From Pseudomonadota bacterium (GTDB lineage: Bacteria > Pseudomonadota > Gammaproteobacteria > Steroidobacterales > Steroidobacteraceae): a DNA stretch of 64,000 nucleotides. The stretch is from contig JAEZFW010000072.1 in NCBI GenBank assembly GCA_023417315.1, positions 62,001 through 126,000 of the forward strand, in the 5' to 3' direction. Below the pieces are notes generated by a model. It did no database searches. It was given only the letters and a program-made list of their open reading frames with translations, and was not told the origin of the DNA. The number at the start of each line of letters is the position of its first letter. Position 1 is the first letter of the stretch. A program made the position numbers and the translations under genes. Shown in pieces: positions 35,137 to 45,160 of this stretch.

Positions 35137-37803
35137 CTAGTTTGAAGGCATCCGACGCGCGAGCTCCGAGCTTGCGCGTCGTTCCACGATCGCGCCACGC
35201 GCATTCTGCGCGTGTCTCACGATGGCGCTGCGGGCGCCTTGCGTCTTGATCACGATGTCATAACTCTGCTTCAGCAAAGCGTCTGCTTCATCAATGCGAT
35301 CGAGCTGAACGAGCGCGGAAGCGAGGGAGACGCGAGCCATTGCGAATGAGGCGCTATCCGGAGCGATCGATGCAGTGGCGATACGCACCGCCTTTTGTAG
35401 CAGAGGCAAGGCGTCCTCGAGCTGCTCCCGATCAAGGAGCACACGACCGATTCCGGCATACACGGAAATCAAGGATGGGTGGTCGTCGTGCAATGTGCGC
35501 AAGTAGATCTCGCGCGCCAGACGAAACTCCGTTTCTGCTTCATCCAAACGGTTCGCATCATGAAGCACGATCGCGAGATTGGCGTGAGCCGTCCCAACGT
35601 TTGGATGGCTCTGCCCACGAGTGCGCGTGTAGTAATCGAGCACCTCGCGAAAGATCGATTCAGCCTCGGAGAATTGGCCTTTCCGGCGAAGAAATCGCCC
35701 GTAGTTGGACAGCATGTCGATCGTGTGAGGATGCTCGGGTCCGAGCGTGCGTCGAATCCGCTCGTTCGAATCTTCGAAGAGCGGCTCAGCTTCAAGAAAA
35801 CGTCCTTCCATCTGCAGCGCATAGGCAAGGCTGTGCGTCTCCATGATCACGCGCGGATGATCTTCACCCAGCGCGACGCGATCGATGTGTAGCGCACGTT
35901 CCAGTAGATCGATTGCTTCCGGATAGCGGCTCAGCTGACTGAGCAGGTTGGCGAGCTCGAGCATCACGAGTGCGGCTTCGGAAGTCTGCATGGCACCGCG
36001 CTTAGCCTGCAGCGCTAGACTGTCGCGGAAGTGCCGTTCGGCCAAGGAAAGCTCACCTCGATCGAACGCAACCGTGCCGAGGTTCATCAGTGTTTCAGCG
36101 ACCTCGGGCGATTCCACACCTGAATTGCGCTTACGGATCTCGAGTGCGCGCTCGAGCTCTGCCTTTGCTTCTTCGAGCTTGCCCGAGGACCAGAGCGCAA
36201 CACCGAGCTCGTTCGTCATTGCAGCCACTTGGTTATCCGATGCGCCGTGCAACGCTTCATACGCAGTGCGCGCCTGCCGCAACAGAGTGATTGCGCGATC
36301 AGGCACACCGAGACGGTTATAGATCCGTCCCATCGTTCCCGTGAGCATGGCCAAGGTTTCCGGATGCTCGGTCGAGCGGTGAGCAATCTGCTCCGCACCC
36401 CGATCCAAGAGCTCTCGTGCGGTTACTTGATTGCTGCGAGCCTTATACGGATCGGATTGCTCGAACAGCGCGATCAGGAACGAAGAGACATACTCAGCAC
36501 GTCCACGTTCGAGCTCGGTCCGCTGCATTTGCATGAACATCGCGAGTATGAATGCGGCGACCAGGATCACGAGCACAGATGCGGCGGCCGCGCCGACGGC
36601 GTGTCGGGTCAGGAACTTTCGCGCACGATACGTCCATGTGTCGCGCACCGCTTTGACGGGTCGACCCACGAGATAGCGATTGAGGTCATCTGCGAGTAGA
36701 TCGACGCTTTGATAGCGCCGATCCGGCTCGAGCCGCAGTGTCTTGCGGACGATCGTGTCCAAATCACCTGCGAGAGTACGCTTCAGCTTGTGGGGCGTGG
36801 TCGCGCGCTGTGCGGCAGCTCGGTTGGTTTCCTCGTCGGAAGCGAATGCGCGCGCGAGCGTCGGAGGACGAGCATCGATCAATTCTTGCTCCAACTCTCG
36901 CGCGGTGCGTTGGCACCTGTGATGCGGTTGTCGACCGCACAGAAGTAGATAGAGCAGCACGCCCAATGCGTAGACATCGGTCGCAGTCGTGACTGGAAGT
37001 CCCAGTATTTGCTCCGGTGCGGCGAAGTCGGGCGTCATCGCGCGACCACCCAAGCGCGTGAGCTCGGTTTCGCCGCCCGATTCCTCGTTCTCCAGGAGCT
37101 TCGCGATGCCGAAATCGAGCAGCTTGATCTCGCCGCCGCTCGTCACGAGGATGTTCGCCGGTTTCAGATCTCGATGAATGATGAGGCGAGCATGCGCGTG
37201 CGAAACCGCAGCGCAGATCTGCAAGAAGAGTTGCAGTCGCGATGGAATGTCTAGATTGCGTTCGTCGCACCATTGATCGATGGGCACACCTCCTTCTACA
37301 TACTCGAGCACGAGATAGGAGACACCGCGCGCAGTCGAGCCCGCATCTAGAAGTCGCGCGATGTTCGGGTGCGACAGTTGACCGAGAATCTTGCCTTCAC
37401 GCACGAAGCGCTCGCGCGCAGCGGATTGTGCGATGTGAGCGTGCAGGAGCTTGAGCGCGACACGTCCATCGAAGCGGCCGTCACAACGACGTGCGAGCCA
37501 GACCTCACCCATCCCACCGATTCCGAGCTGGCGCTCCAAGGTGTAGGGCCCGAAGCGCATATGAGCGGCAAGCCCATCCGTCGCATCGTCGAATCGACGT
37601 CTGAACGGAGGGCTTTCGGCATGGGCAGTCGCAGGCGAGTGATGCGTACCGAGCAACGGGATCACGTGCGCGTGCAACTCCGGGTCCGATTGCGCGAGGC
37701 GCTCGAGCTCGGCGTTGCGCTCGCTCGGTGTCAGCGTGGCGAGCCGCTCGAAAGTCGCGAATGCGCTGTGCCAGAGCTCCCGTGCCGTCGGTCTCGAGTG
37801 CAT
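35137..37803 (-). CDS. Transmembrane Ser/Thr protein kinase with TPR repeats
   Basis: 888 residues. The N-terminal kinase domain (about 80-370) has the P-loop LGIGGMGEVWLA, VALKLL Lys, HRDLKPANI catalytic loop, DFGIAK and FAAPEQ. One TM helix (about 410-432, AAAASVLVILVAAFILAMF) is followed by a long series of tetratricopeptide repeats with NLGTVAFDRGELSLAERHF-type units. This is the PknB-type design common in Myxobacteria and Xanthomonadales-related genera. The TPR part probably docks partners. Its target is unknown. The ATG at 37803 is used; a TTG three codons earlier exists. Confidence 0.92.
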   Translation of the reverse strand: MHSRPTARELWHSAFATFERLATLTPSERNAELERLAQSDPELHAHVIPLLGTHHSPATAHAESPPFRRRFDDATDGLAAHMRFGPYTLERQLGIGGMGEVWLARRCDGRFDGRVALKLLHAHIAQSAARERFVREGKILGQLSHPNIARLLDAGSTARGVSYLVLEYVEGGVPIDQWCDERNLDIPSRLQLFLQICAAVSHAHARLIIHRDLKPANILVTSGGEIKLLDFGIAKLLENEESGGETELTRLGGRAMTPDFAAPEQILGLPVTTATDVYALGVLLYLLLCGRQPHHRCQRTARELEQELIDARPPTLARAFASDEETNRAAAQRATTPHKLKRTLAGDLDTIVRKTLRLEPDRRYQSVDLLADDLNRYLVGRPVKAVRDTWTYRARKFLTRHAVGAAAASVLVILVAAFILAMFMQMQRTELERGRAEYVSSFLIALFEQSDPYKARSNQVTARELLDRGAEQIAHRSTEHPETLAMLTGTMGRIYNRLGVPDRAITLLRQARTAYEALHGASDNQVAAMTNELGVALWSSGKLEEAKAELERALEIRKRNSGVESPEVAETLMNLGTVAFDRGELSLAERHFRDSLALQAKRGAMQTSEAALVMLELANLLSQLSRYPEAIDLLERALHIDRVALGEDHPRVIMETHSLAYALQMEGRFLEAEPLFEDSNERIRRTLGPEHPHTIDMLSNYGRFLRRKGQFSEAESIFREVLDYYTRTRGQSHPNVGTAHANLAIVLHDANRLDEAETEFRLAREIYLRTLHDDHPSLISVYAGIGRVLLDREQLEDALPLLQKAVRIATASIAPDSASFAMARVSLASALVQLDRIDEADALLKQSYDIVIKTQGARSAIVRHAQNARGAIVERRASSELARRMPSN

Positions 37804-38046
37804 AGACGCCAACCTGTTCGCTCGTTCGCTCGAGCTTGGTCCTTATGAGGTGTAACCGAGCTCAGAGAGGGGTTCGCTGAAGTCTGCGGCTACGGATCGG
37901 AAGGATCCCTGCTCGCACATCATAGGCTTGCGCGCGGATGAACGACACCACGTCGCATGCCGCGCTGCCGCAGAAGCGGGAGTGGGTTCGCTGCTCTCGC
38001 TAACGGAAGAAAATGAAATGGATGGAAATCGTTCGTCGACGCCTGG

Positions 38047-38712
38047 TCAACTGCCGCCTACCGTGACATCGCTGCGGCTGGGCGACGTCGTGTAGTGATG
38101 CAGGAGGTCACGAACGCTGCCGATGGCGAGCGCGATGAACGCAACAGCACACAATCTATAGGTGACCGTTGCCCAGCGAGTGCCTGCGCGTTTGAACAAC
38201 AGATCGATCGCAGCCGCCGCCCCGAACGACCACACGATCGATGACACCATGAAACCGGCGAAGAACACGCCATAATCGCCGACGGTTGGATCGCTCACAC
38301 CCACGGCTCCCATTGCGCTGCCCACCGCGGCCCAATACGCAACATTCTGGGGATTCGTGAGCGAGAGGATCACGCCGGCGCGAAGCGCGCGATGTTGCTG
38401 TGAATGGGCCGATTCATCGATGCGAAATTCGTTGCTCGCAGCTCGCCACGAGTCGACCGCGAGCCACACTAAGTAGATCGCGCCTGCGATGCCGACCGGC
38501 AATCGCAACCAGTCGAGTTGCAGCAGCATGCCAATGCCGAGCAAGCCTAAGACGGCCCATGCCGCATCACCGACGAGCGATCCGATCTGCACAGCAAGCG
38601 CAGGCTTGAATCCACCCCGCACGCCTTGACGAACCGTTTCGGCAAACACTGCACCGGGCGCGGCGTTGAAGATCAGGCCGAGCAGAAACGCGGAGATGAA
38701 GAGGGTGAGCAT
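38047..38712 (-). CDS. LysE/RhtB-family amino-acid exporter
   Basis: 221 residues and about six TM helices. The start FISAFLLGLIFNAAPGAVFAETVRQGVRGGF is the conserved N-terminus (usually PGP; here PGAVFAE). The segment GVILSLTNPQNVAYWAAVGSA carries the NP motif of TM4-5. It would export amino acids or related compounds by proton exchange. I use the ATG at 38712; the upstream frame (to 39255) is antisense to the LprI-like gene and not real. No clear Shine-Dalgarno is visible. Confidence 0.85.
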   Translation of the reverse strand: MLTLFISAFLLGLIFNAAPGAVFAETVRQGVRGGFKPALAVQIGSLVGDAAWAVLGLLGIGMLLQLDWLRLPVGIAGAIYLVWLAVDSWRAASNEFRIDESAHSQQHRALRAGVILSLTNPQNVAYWAAVGSAMGAVGVSDPTVGDYGVFFAGFMVSSIVWSFGAAAAIDLLFKRAGTRWATVTYRLCAVAFIALAIGSVRDLLHHYTTSPSRSDVTVGGS

Positions 38713-38853
38713 GGAGAGAGGTGTTGGCCGTATGTTGTTCAGTGTAGCGCAGGCGATGAGAAGGGCGATGCGTCGAACGACGCAGTAGACGCAGTATAGG
38801 AACGAAGGCGAGCGAGGACGACAATCGAGTCGGGTTGCTACACTGAGTCGATT

Positions 38854-39555
38854 ATGCGACCGATCACATCCCTCATCACCGCGCTCGGTGCCTCGCTCTT
38901 CCTCGCTCACACCAGCTTCGCTGCGAGTTTCGATTGCGCGAAGGCGGGGACGCCTATGGAGAAGCAGATATGCTCGGATCCGTTCGTCTCCGAGCTCGAC
39001 GAGCATCTCGGTCGCTACTATCGGGTCGCACAGCAGAGGCTCGGACGTGCGAGCGAATGTCTTCGCCGGGATCAGCGCCGCTGGTTGCGCGAGGCGCGCA
39101 ATACCTGCACGACGGTGGAATGCCTGAAACAAGCATATGGCTTGCGTCTTCGCGAGCTCGAAGGTTTTCAGCCGGGCGCAAGCACGGTTGAGTCCATCGA
39201 ATTGCCTGCTGGCCCGACGCTCATGTGGATCTTCGCACCTGCGGAAGATGCGCAAGCAGTGCCGAGTGGCTCATCGAAACCGTTCGCTATCGAAGGCATA
39301 TACATCGATGAGTCACTGCACGGGCCTTCGGTGCGCACCGATGATGGCGAGGTCTACGTGATCGTGCCCAGCATGCTCTTCGAGGGGGATCCTCACGGTG
39401 TTCTGGAGCGGCTCATGTCCTCGAGGGCGCGCGTCGTCGTTCGCGGTCTTCTAATGGATGTGGCACCGGATCCTCGTGACTACGAAGATCCTGCGCAAAC
39501 CCCGAAAGGCCACCTCGACAATCGGGAATGCATCTATCTTCATACGAACGGCTAG
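38854..39555 (+). CDS. Periplasmic protein with LprI-like N-terminal domain
   Basis: 233 residues. A signal peptide (to about 23) precedes an LprI/DUF1311-type domain with FDCAKAGTPMEKQICSDPFVSELD and CLRRDQRRWLREARNTC..ECLKQAY; its paired cysteines would form disulfides. In mycobacteria LprI inhibits lysozyme, but the domain is widespread and often of unknown function. The C-terminal half (120-233), which carries two more cysteines' worth of structure at most (one Cys, in NRECIYLH), is not recognised. Start ATG 38854; divergent from the LysE gene. Confidence 0.8.
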   Translation: MRPITSLITALGASLFLAHTSFAASFDCAKAGTPMEKQICSDPFVSELDEHLGRYYRVAQQRLGRASECLRRDQRRWLREARNTCTTVECLKQAYGLRLRELEGFQPGASTVESIELPAGPTLMWIFAPAEDAQAVPSGSSKPFAIEGIYIDESLHGPSVRTDDGEVYVIVPSMLFEGDPHGVLERLMSSRARVVVRGLLMDVAPDPRDYEDPAQTPKGHLDNRECIYLHTNG

Positions 39556-39561
39556 CGCGTC

Positions 39562-40452
39562 TCAGTCGATCGGCAGGAAGATCTCGCTCAACGCTTCGTG
39601 CTCGGGAACGTCGGGGTAGAAGCGCACGCGTTGCATGAACAGCGGGAAGTCGCGCGGCGTTTCGCCGCTCTGCGGCAGCCATGTGGAGTACAACCAGCGG
39701 ATCCGATCGCCGAGCGCATCGTCCGAGCCTTCGTGACGTAGCACGGCGCAGCGACCCGCCGGGATGACCTTCATCGTCACGCCCATCGTGTTGTCGGGGA
39801 TGTCGCGATCGATCGCCGCGCAGAGATCGAGTCGGAAGAGCTCAGGATCAATCTCCTCGGGATCGTCGTACAGCAGATTGAATGTTGCGCTCGTCGACGG
39901 CGGCAGACGGTTGAGCTTGCGCCATTCGATGAACTTACGGATCGACTCTCCAAGTCGATTCGGATCGCCACGGTGCTCGAGCGTCGCCACACGGCTCTCC
40001 GCGAACTGCACGATCCGAACCTCTTCCAAGCGCGGCGCTCTTCGCATATGCCTAAGCCTCACATTGCGGATGGGTTGAAATGGGTCCTGCCACGTTGACC
40101 AGTCCGGCTGGATCCTGAACTCTGAAGGCGCTTGCCCGCACACCCGTTTGAACGCCCGCGCGAATGCTTCGGGCGATTCGTAAGCGCTGGCAAGTGCGAT
40201 ATCCAGAATCGAACGATCTGCTCGAAACGCGAGTTGATAGGCTGCGCGCTTGAGACGTGCCAGCTGCACGTAGCGAAACGCGCCCATGCCGAACAGAGCG
40301 GCGAACTGTCGCTGAAAGTGAAATTTCGAGGACGCAGCGATCTCGCTCAAGCGCTCCAGCGACAGATCGCTGTCTAGATGCTGATCGATGTGTTCCAGGA
40401 CGTTCCGAAAGCGCGCGGTGACTCGATCGGAGGGCTGAGATGCTGCGTTCAT
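39562..40452 (-). CDS. AraC-family regulator with GyrI-like domain
   Basis: 296 residues. The N-terminal AraC double helix-turn-helix (about 12-112) includes LERLSEIAASSKFHFQRQFAALFG and ILDIALASAYESPEAFARAFKRVCG. The C-terminal GyrI-like/SOUL-type effector domain (about 140-296) includes VIPAGRCAVLRHEGSDDALG and ends FLPID. Such proteins (Rob/SoxS-GyrI type) bind small hydrophobic or cationic ligands and regulate efflux or detoxification. It converges on the LprI-like gene, stops seven bases apart. Confidence 0.92.
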   Translation of the reverse strand: MNAASQPSDRVTARFRNVLEHIDQHLDSDLSLERLSEIAASSKFHFQRQFAALFGMGAFRYVQLARLKRAAYQLAFRADRSILDIALASAYESPEAFARAFKRVCGQAPSEFRIQPDWSTWQDPFQPIRNVRLRHMRRAPRLEEVRIVQFAESRVATLEHRGDPNRLGESIRKFIEWRKLNRLPPSTSATFNLLYDDPEEIDPELFRLDLCAAIDRDIPDNTMGVTMKVIPAGRCAVLRHEGSDDALGDRIRWLYSTWLPQSGETPRDFPLFMQRVRFYPDVPEHEALSEIFLPID

Positions 40453-40669
40453 CGGGGTGCAGCTTAGCCTCGCTTACGCGCAGATGCCTGACCGAAATTG
40501 CGGTGCAGCTCCTTTCCTACGTGGCTCTCATCGCCGCTGCCGCATAACGCAGACCGATTCGGTCGCGCTGCGCGGTCTGCGCGGGAATCGAGCGCTCGCC
40601 GAGATCGCGCGATCCAGCCTCGCGGCTCCAAAGCTGCGGGTTAAGAGTGTACGAGACAGCCGAGCGACG

Positions 40670-40918
40670 TCAGATCTTGGGGATCGTCGTCGTTGTCGAA
40701 GTAACCTGCGGAGGCTCGATGCAGTTCACCCAATGACTCTTGCACCATTCATCGGGTGGATTGTCGCGTGCGACCTGCTCAGGGTCAGCGCATTCGCCTT
40801 GCTCGTAGCCTTCGTCGAATTTACGCCAGTGAAAGATCGCGAAGGTGAGCACCGCGGCAAGTCCGATCAAAGCGGCGACGACCCATAGATGCTCTATCAA
40901 GAACTGCGTTGCGTTCAT
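40670..40918 (-). CDS. Small one-TM protein upstream of cytochrome oxidase operon
   Basis: 82 residues: one N-terminal TM helix (about 9-30) and a short Cys-containing tail (ECADPEQVARDNPPDEWCKSHWVNC) ending in a Thr-rich segment. I do not recognise the family. It is on the opposite strand to the oxidase operon and about 300 bp from it. GAGG lies about ten bases upstream of the ATG. Chance coding is possible, but the TM plus charged-tail pattern looks genuine. Confidence 0.5.
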   Translation of the reverse strand: MNATQFLIEHLWVVAALIGLAAVLTFAIFHWRKFDEGYEQGECADPEQVARDNPPDEWCKSHWVNCIEPPQVTSTTTTIPKI

Positions 40919-41226
40919 GGCAGCAGACCTCGCTGCTCAAGCTCATACCTTTGTAGGCGTCTACACCTTGGTGCGGCGCGTACGCAAGCCGATCTTTACC
41001 GTCACGATTGCTGCAACGCGCGCTGTTGAGTAAGCAACATCCGCAGATTATTGCGTGTCGCGACGAAGCATTTCACGATGACATTCGCCGTGGTTTGATC
41101 TATCGTCAGTGAACGCCTGAGGCGCGGCAGGCAAACGCAAGTTTGCCATCGCAGCGCGATCGCTTCCTGCATCGCAATGTAGGAGACGATCTTTCCAGAC
41201 GAGTTACCGCACAAGAGGAGCGACAA

Positions 41227-42579
41227 ATGGCAATCGCCGTTGCGTTGATCTTGTTGGTCGTGGGCACCGTCGTGTTTCATTTCTGGAGTCCGTGGTGGTT
41301 CACGCCCATCGCTTCCAATTGGGAGATGATGGACGAAACCGTGCACGTGACGTTCTGGGTCACCGGGATCGTGTTCGTCGCGGTCAATTTGTTCCTCGCG
41401 TACGCGGTGATCCGCTACCGCCACCGCAAGAACAACAAAGCTCACTACGAGCCCGAGAACAAGAAGCTCGAGTGGTGGCTCACCATCGGCACCTCCATCG
41501 GCATTGCTGCAATGCTCGCGCCGGGACTCGCGGTGTGGGCCAAGTTCGTCACGGTTCCTGAGGGTGCATCCGTCGTCGAGGTGTTGGGGCAGCAATGGAA
41601 TTGGAGCTATCGCTTTCCCGGTCGGGATGGCGAGCTCGGCAGAACGGATCCGCGCTTGATCTCCCTCGACAATCCGTTCGGCATGGATGAGGCCGATCCC
41701 GTCGGTCAGGACGACGTACTCGTCGCCAGCCCGGAGCTGCACCTGCCGCTCGGTCAGCCCGTGAAGCTCCTGCTTCGTGCCAAGGATGTGAATCATCAGT
41801 ACGCCGTGCCGCAGTTCAGAGTGAAGATGGACATGGTCCCTGGAATGGTCACGTACTTCTGGTTCACCCCGACGCGCACGGGCCAGTTCGATGCGCTATG
41901 CGAGCAGCTGTGCGGTGTCGCGCATTTCGCGATGCGCGGCCGCGTCGTAGTCGACGAGCAAGAACAGTTCACGCAATGGCTCTCTAAGCAGCCCACATTC
42001 GAACGCATGCGCAGCGAGACGGCGGGTGATCCCGCTCTCGGCGAAACGCTTTTCGCGCCGTGCACGGCTTGTCATGGCTCCCAGGCCGAAGGTAATCGCG
42101 ACCTAAACGCTCCGAAGCTGAGCGGCCAAGCAGGGTGGTACTTGGTTCGGCAACTGCACGATTTCAAGAATGGCGTTCGAGGCGCCCACGAAGGCGACGA
42201 GTACGGCAAGCAGATGATCCCGTTCGCAGCGATGCTCGCCGACGATGCTGCCGTGCGCAATGTCGTTGCGTACATCACCTCGCTTCCAGAGAAGCGGCCA
42301 GAGACGACAGTGCACGGCGATGCCGAGCGAGGCGAGCGTCTGTATCGAACGTGCTCCTCGTGTCACGGCGCAGACGGCAAAGGAATCTGGAGCACCTACG
42401 CGCCGCGCCTATCGAACATGAGCGACTGGTATCTGGCACGCCAGCTGCAGAACTTCAAGCAAGGCATCCGCGGCTCGCATCCACAGGATTTCTATGGCGC
42501 TCAGATGAGCTCGATGGCGAGAGTGCTGGCGGACGATGAGGCGATCTCCGATCTCCTCAACTATGTGCACACGTTGTAA
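41227..42579 (+). CDS. ctaC: Cytochrome c oxidase subunit II fused to two cytochrome c domains
   Basis: 450 residues. Two TM helices (about 3-20 and 42-65), then a further hydrophobic segment near 85-105, precede the CuA cupredoxin domain: His in KDVNHQYAVP and CEQLCGVAHFAM (C-x3-C-x3-H-x2-M). Two c-type haem domains follow, with CTACH (about 280) and CSSCH (about 376). It would accept electrons from a cytochrome c or directly from a bc1 complex and pass them through two haems to CuA. GAGGAG upstream sets the ATG at 41227. It is first in the operon. Confidence 0.93.
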   Translation: MAIAVALILLVVGTVVFHFWSPWWFTPIASNWEMMDETVHVTFWVTGIVFVAVNLFLAYAVIRYRHRKNNKAHYEPENKKLEWWLTIGTSIGIAAMLAPGLAVWAKFVTVPEGASVVEVLGQQWNWSYRFPGRDGELGRTDPRLISLDNPFGMDEADPVGQDDVLVASPELHLPLGQPVKLLLRAKDVNHQYAVPQFRVKMDMVPGMVTYFWFTPTRTGQFDALCEQLCGVAHFAMRGRVVVDEQEQFTQWLSKQPTFERMRSETAGDPALGETLFAPCTACHGSQAEGNRDLNAPKLSGQAGWYLVRQLHDFKNGVRGAHEGDEYGKQMIPFAAMLADDAAVRNVVAYITSLPEKRPETTVHGDAERGERLYRTCSSCHGADGKGIWSTYAPRLSNMSDWYLARQLQNFKQGIRGSHPQDFYGAQMSSMARVLADDEAISDLLNYVHTL

Positions 42580-42580
42580 G

Positions 42581-42683
42581 GCTGTAGGCGCGGTAGGCCG
42601 TAGGCTGAAGGTCGGAAAAGGAAGAGGGAAGTGATGGCTTCTTGTTCTGGCTACAGCCTACAGCTTAGGCCCTACAGCCTCTT
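42581..42683. repeat. GGCTGTAGGC inverted repeat
   Basis: GGCTGTAGG (from 42581) and repeated GTAGGC words on the left face CTACAGCCTACAGC and CCCTACAGCC (about 42652-42680) on the right. The inverted repeat fills the gap between ctaC and ctaD and may affect relative expression. Confidence 0.65.
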
Positions 42684-42704
42684 GAGACCGACGAGGAGTC
42701 TCTA

Positions 42705-44474
42705 ATGGCCTTCGTAGCAATTGCCGACCGCGATCACGAGCATGCACTGCACGATCCGCAGTCGTTCATCAGAAAGTACGTCTGGAGCCAGGACCACAAG
42801 GTGATCGCAATTCAGTATGCGATCGTCGCGATCCTGATCGGCCTGGTCGCGCTCGGCATGTCCGTGCTGATGCGCCTGCAGCTCGGCTTTCCCGACACGT
42901 TCTCGATCATCGCGCCCGAGAACTATTACCAGTTCATCACCATGCATGGAATGATCATGGTGATTTATCTGCTCACCGCGCTGTTTCTCGGCGGGTTCGG
43001 TAACTTCCTCATTCCCTTGATGTGCGGTTCGCGGGACATGGTGTTCCCGTACATGAACATGCTGAGCTTCTGGGTCTACCTGCTCGCCGTGCTCGTATTG
43101 GTGGCTGGCATGTTCGTGCCTGGCGGACCGACCGGCGCAGGATGGACCTTATATCCACCGCAAGCGATCTCGGCTGGCACACCGGGCGCGAGCTGGGGAA
43201 TCATCTTCATGCTGGCCTCGCTCGCGATCTTCATCGTCGCGTTCACGATGGGCGGCTTGAACTATGTCACGACGGTACTGCAGGCACGCTGTCGCGGCAT
43301 GACGCTGATGCGCATGCCGCTGTCGGTGTGGGGCATCTTCACCGCGTCCATTCTGGGCATCCTCGCGTTCCCCGCATTGTTCGTATCGGCCGTGATGATG
43401 GGCTTGGATCACCTCGTCGGCACGAGCTTCTTCATGCCCGCGATGGCCTCGATGGGTGAAACGTCGCAGCACACCGGAGGTAGCCCGCTGCTGTTCCAGC
43501 ATCTGTTCTGGTTCTTCGGTCATCCCGAGGTTTACATCGTCGCGTTGCCTGCATTCGGCATCGTGTCGGATCTGTTGAGCACGCATGCACGCCGCAACAT
43601 CTTCGGTTATCGCATGATGGTGTGGGCGATTCTCGCAATCGGGTGCTTGAGCTTCGTCGTCTGGGCGCACCACATGTACATCAGCGGGATGAATCCATAT
43701 TTCGGATTCTTCTTCGCAACGACGACGCTGATCATCGCCGTCCCGACGGCGATCAAAGTTTATAACTGGGTGCTCACGATCTGGCGCGGCGATGTGCATT
43801 TGACGGTGCCGATGCTGTTCGCGATCGCCTTCATCTTCACGTTCGTCAACGGCGGGCTCACAGGCTTGTTCTTGGGTAACGTCACCGTCGATGTGCCGCT
43901 GTCGGGTACGTACTTCGTCGTCGCTCACTTCCACATGGTCATGGGCGTCTCGCCGATTCTCGTGGTGTTCGGAGCGATCTATCACTGGTATCCGAAGATC
44001 ACCGGAAGGATGCTGGATGAGGCCCTCGGCAAGATTCACTTCTGGGTGACGTTCATCGGCACGTACGCGATCTATCTGCCGATGCACTATCTCGGGATCA
44101 TGGGCGTGCCGCGGCGCTACTACGCGTACAGCAACGCGATCGAGTTCATTCCGCCTTCGGTGCAAGAAGCCAATCAGTGGATCACGATCTCGGCCTTGAT
44201 CGTCGCAGCCGCGCAGATGATCTTCCTCTACAACATCGTTTGGTCGTTGTTCCATGGCAAGGACGCTGGCGGTAATCCTTGGCGCGCGACGTCGCTCGAA
44301 TGGCAGACGCCGCACACGCCGCCGAAGCACGGCAACTGGGGCAAGGAGCTGCCGGTCGTCTATCGCTGGGCGTATGACTACAGCGTGCCTGGAGCGCCGC
44401 AGGACTTCATCCCGCAGAACGTGCCGCCCGATCCTCGCACTCCAGCCGGTCGCGAGCACGGCGTGAAGTCATGA
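42705..44474 (+). CDS. ctaD: Cytochrome c oxidase subunit I
   Basis: 589 residues, 12 core TM helices plus extensions. The redox-centre ligands are all present: MHGMIMV (low-spin haem His), GHPEVY (CuB His cross-linked to Tyr, and the Glu of the D-channel), WAHHMYISG (two CuB His) and VVAHFHMVMG (haem a3 and haem a His). GGFGNFLIPL and the following RDM carry the D-channel Asn/Asp pattern, so this is an A-type proton-pumping oxidase. GAGGAG precedes the ATG, and the stop overlaps the next start by four bases. Confidence 0.96.
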   Translation: MAFVAIADRDHEHALHDPQSFIRKYVWSQDHKVIAIQYAIVAILIGLVALGMSVLMRLQLGFPDTFSIIAPENYYQFITMHGMIMVIYLLTALFLGGFGNFLIPLMCGSRDMVFPYMNMLSFWVYLLAVLVLVAGMFVPGGPTGAGWTLYPPQAISAGTPGASWGIIFMLASLAIFIVAFTMGGLNYVTTVLQARCRGMTLMRMPLSVWGIFTASILGILAFPALFVSAVMMGLDHLVGTSFFMPAMASMGETSQHTGGSPLLFQHLFWFFGHPEVYIVALPAFGIVSDLLSTHARRNIFGYRMMVWAILAIGCLSFVVWAHHMYISGMNPYFGFFFATTTLIIAVPTAIKVYNWVLTIWRGDVHLTVPMLFAIAFIFTFVNGGLTGLFLGNVTVDVPLSGTYFVVAHFHMVMGVSPILVVFGAIYHWYPKITGRMLDEALGKIHFWVTFIGTYAIYLPMHYLGIMGVPRRYYAYSNAIEFIPPSVQEANQWITISALIVAAAQMIFLYNIVWSLFHGKDAGGNPWRATSLEWQTPHTPPKHGNWGKELPVVYRWAYDYSVPGAPQDFIPQNVPPDPRTPAGREHGVKS

Positions 44475-45148
44475 GCACGACAGTTGCCTATATCGCCTTG
44501 CTGACGGGCGTCGTGGTCTGGATCGTGCTCGTGAGCCGCTTCACCGCTAAACCCTGGGAGCCGATCGCGGGCGAGGCGGCCTCGGAAATCATGCCAGGCG
44601 CGGCACCTGCGCGCGTTGGGCTGTGGGTGTTTCTTGCGATCGTCACCTCACTCTTCGCGCTGTTCATGTCGGCGTATTACATGCGGATGGGTCATGGGCA
44701 TTCCACGGTGCACGATTGGCAGCCGCTCGCGGAGCCGTCCGTGCTCTGGATCAACACTGCGTTATTGCTAGGAGCGAGCGTCGCCATGCAGTGGGCGCGT
44801 GCGCAAGTCACGCGCGGCGATCCGGATCGAGCGCGAACGGGACTGTTGCTCGGAGGATTGCTGACGCTCGCGTTCCTGGCCGGCCAGTTGTATGCCTGGC
44901 GCCAGCTCGCGGAAGCAGGTCTATTCTTGCCGAGCAATCCCGCGATCGCCTTCTTCTATTTGCTCACCGCGGTGCACGGTCTGCATCTGCTTGGAGGGTT
45001 GTTCGTCTGGAGCCGCACGCTCGTGCGAATGAGACTGAAACGCGTCGAGCCGATCGACGTTCGACTCAGCATCGAGCTGTGCACCGTGTACTGGCACTAC
45101 CTCCTGCTCGTATGGCTCGCGCTGTTTGCGCTGTTGCTATCCACCTGA
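44471..45148 (+). CDS. ctaE: Cytochrome c oxidase subunit III, copy 1
   Basis: 225 residues with about six TM helices. Conserved features include VGLWVFLAIVTSLFALFMSAYYMRM, FLPSNPAIAFFYLLTAVHGLHLLGG and the C-terminal LCTVYWHYLLLVWLALFALL. Subunit III stabilises subunit I and supports proton uptake in the D-channel. The start overlaps the ctaD stop (ATGA). It is directly followed by a second, divergent subunit III gene. Confidence 0.9.
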   Translation: MSTTVAYIALLTGVVVWIVLVSRFTAKPWEPIAGEAASEIMPGAAPARVGLWVFLAIVTSLFALFMSAYYMRMGHGHSTVHDWQPLAEPSVLWINTALLLGASVAMQWARAQVTRGDPDRARTGLLLGGLLTLAFLAGQLYAWRQLAEAGLFLPSNPAIAFFYLLTAVHGLHLLGGLFVWSRTLVRMRLKRVEPIDVRLSIELCTVYWHYLLLVWLALFALLLST

Positions 45149-45160
45149 AGAGTGACTGCC

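Noticed and set aside
38713..39255. N-terminal extension of the LysE-type gene
   Set aside because: It is antisense to the LprI-like gene, and the conserved LysE N-terminus starts at 38712.
43149..44459. 436-codon frame antisense to ctaD
   Set aside because: It is the Asp/His/Arg-rich shadow of a strongly conserved gene in high-GC DNA.
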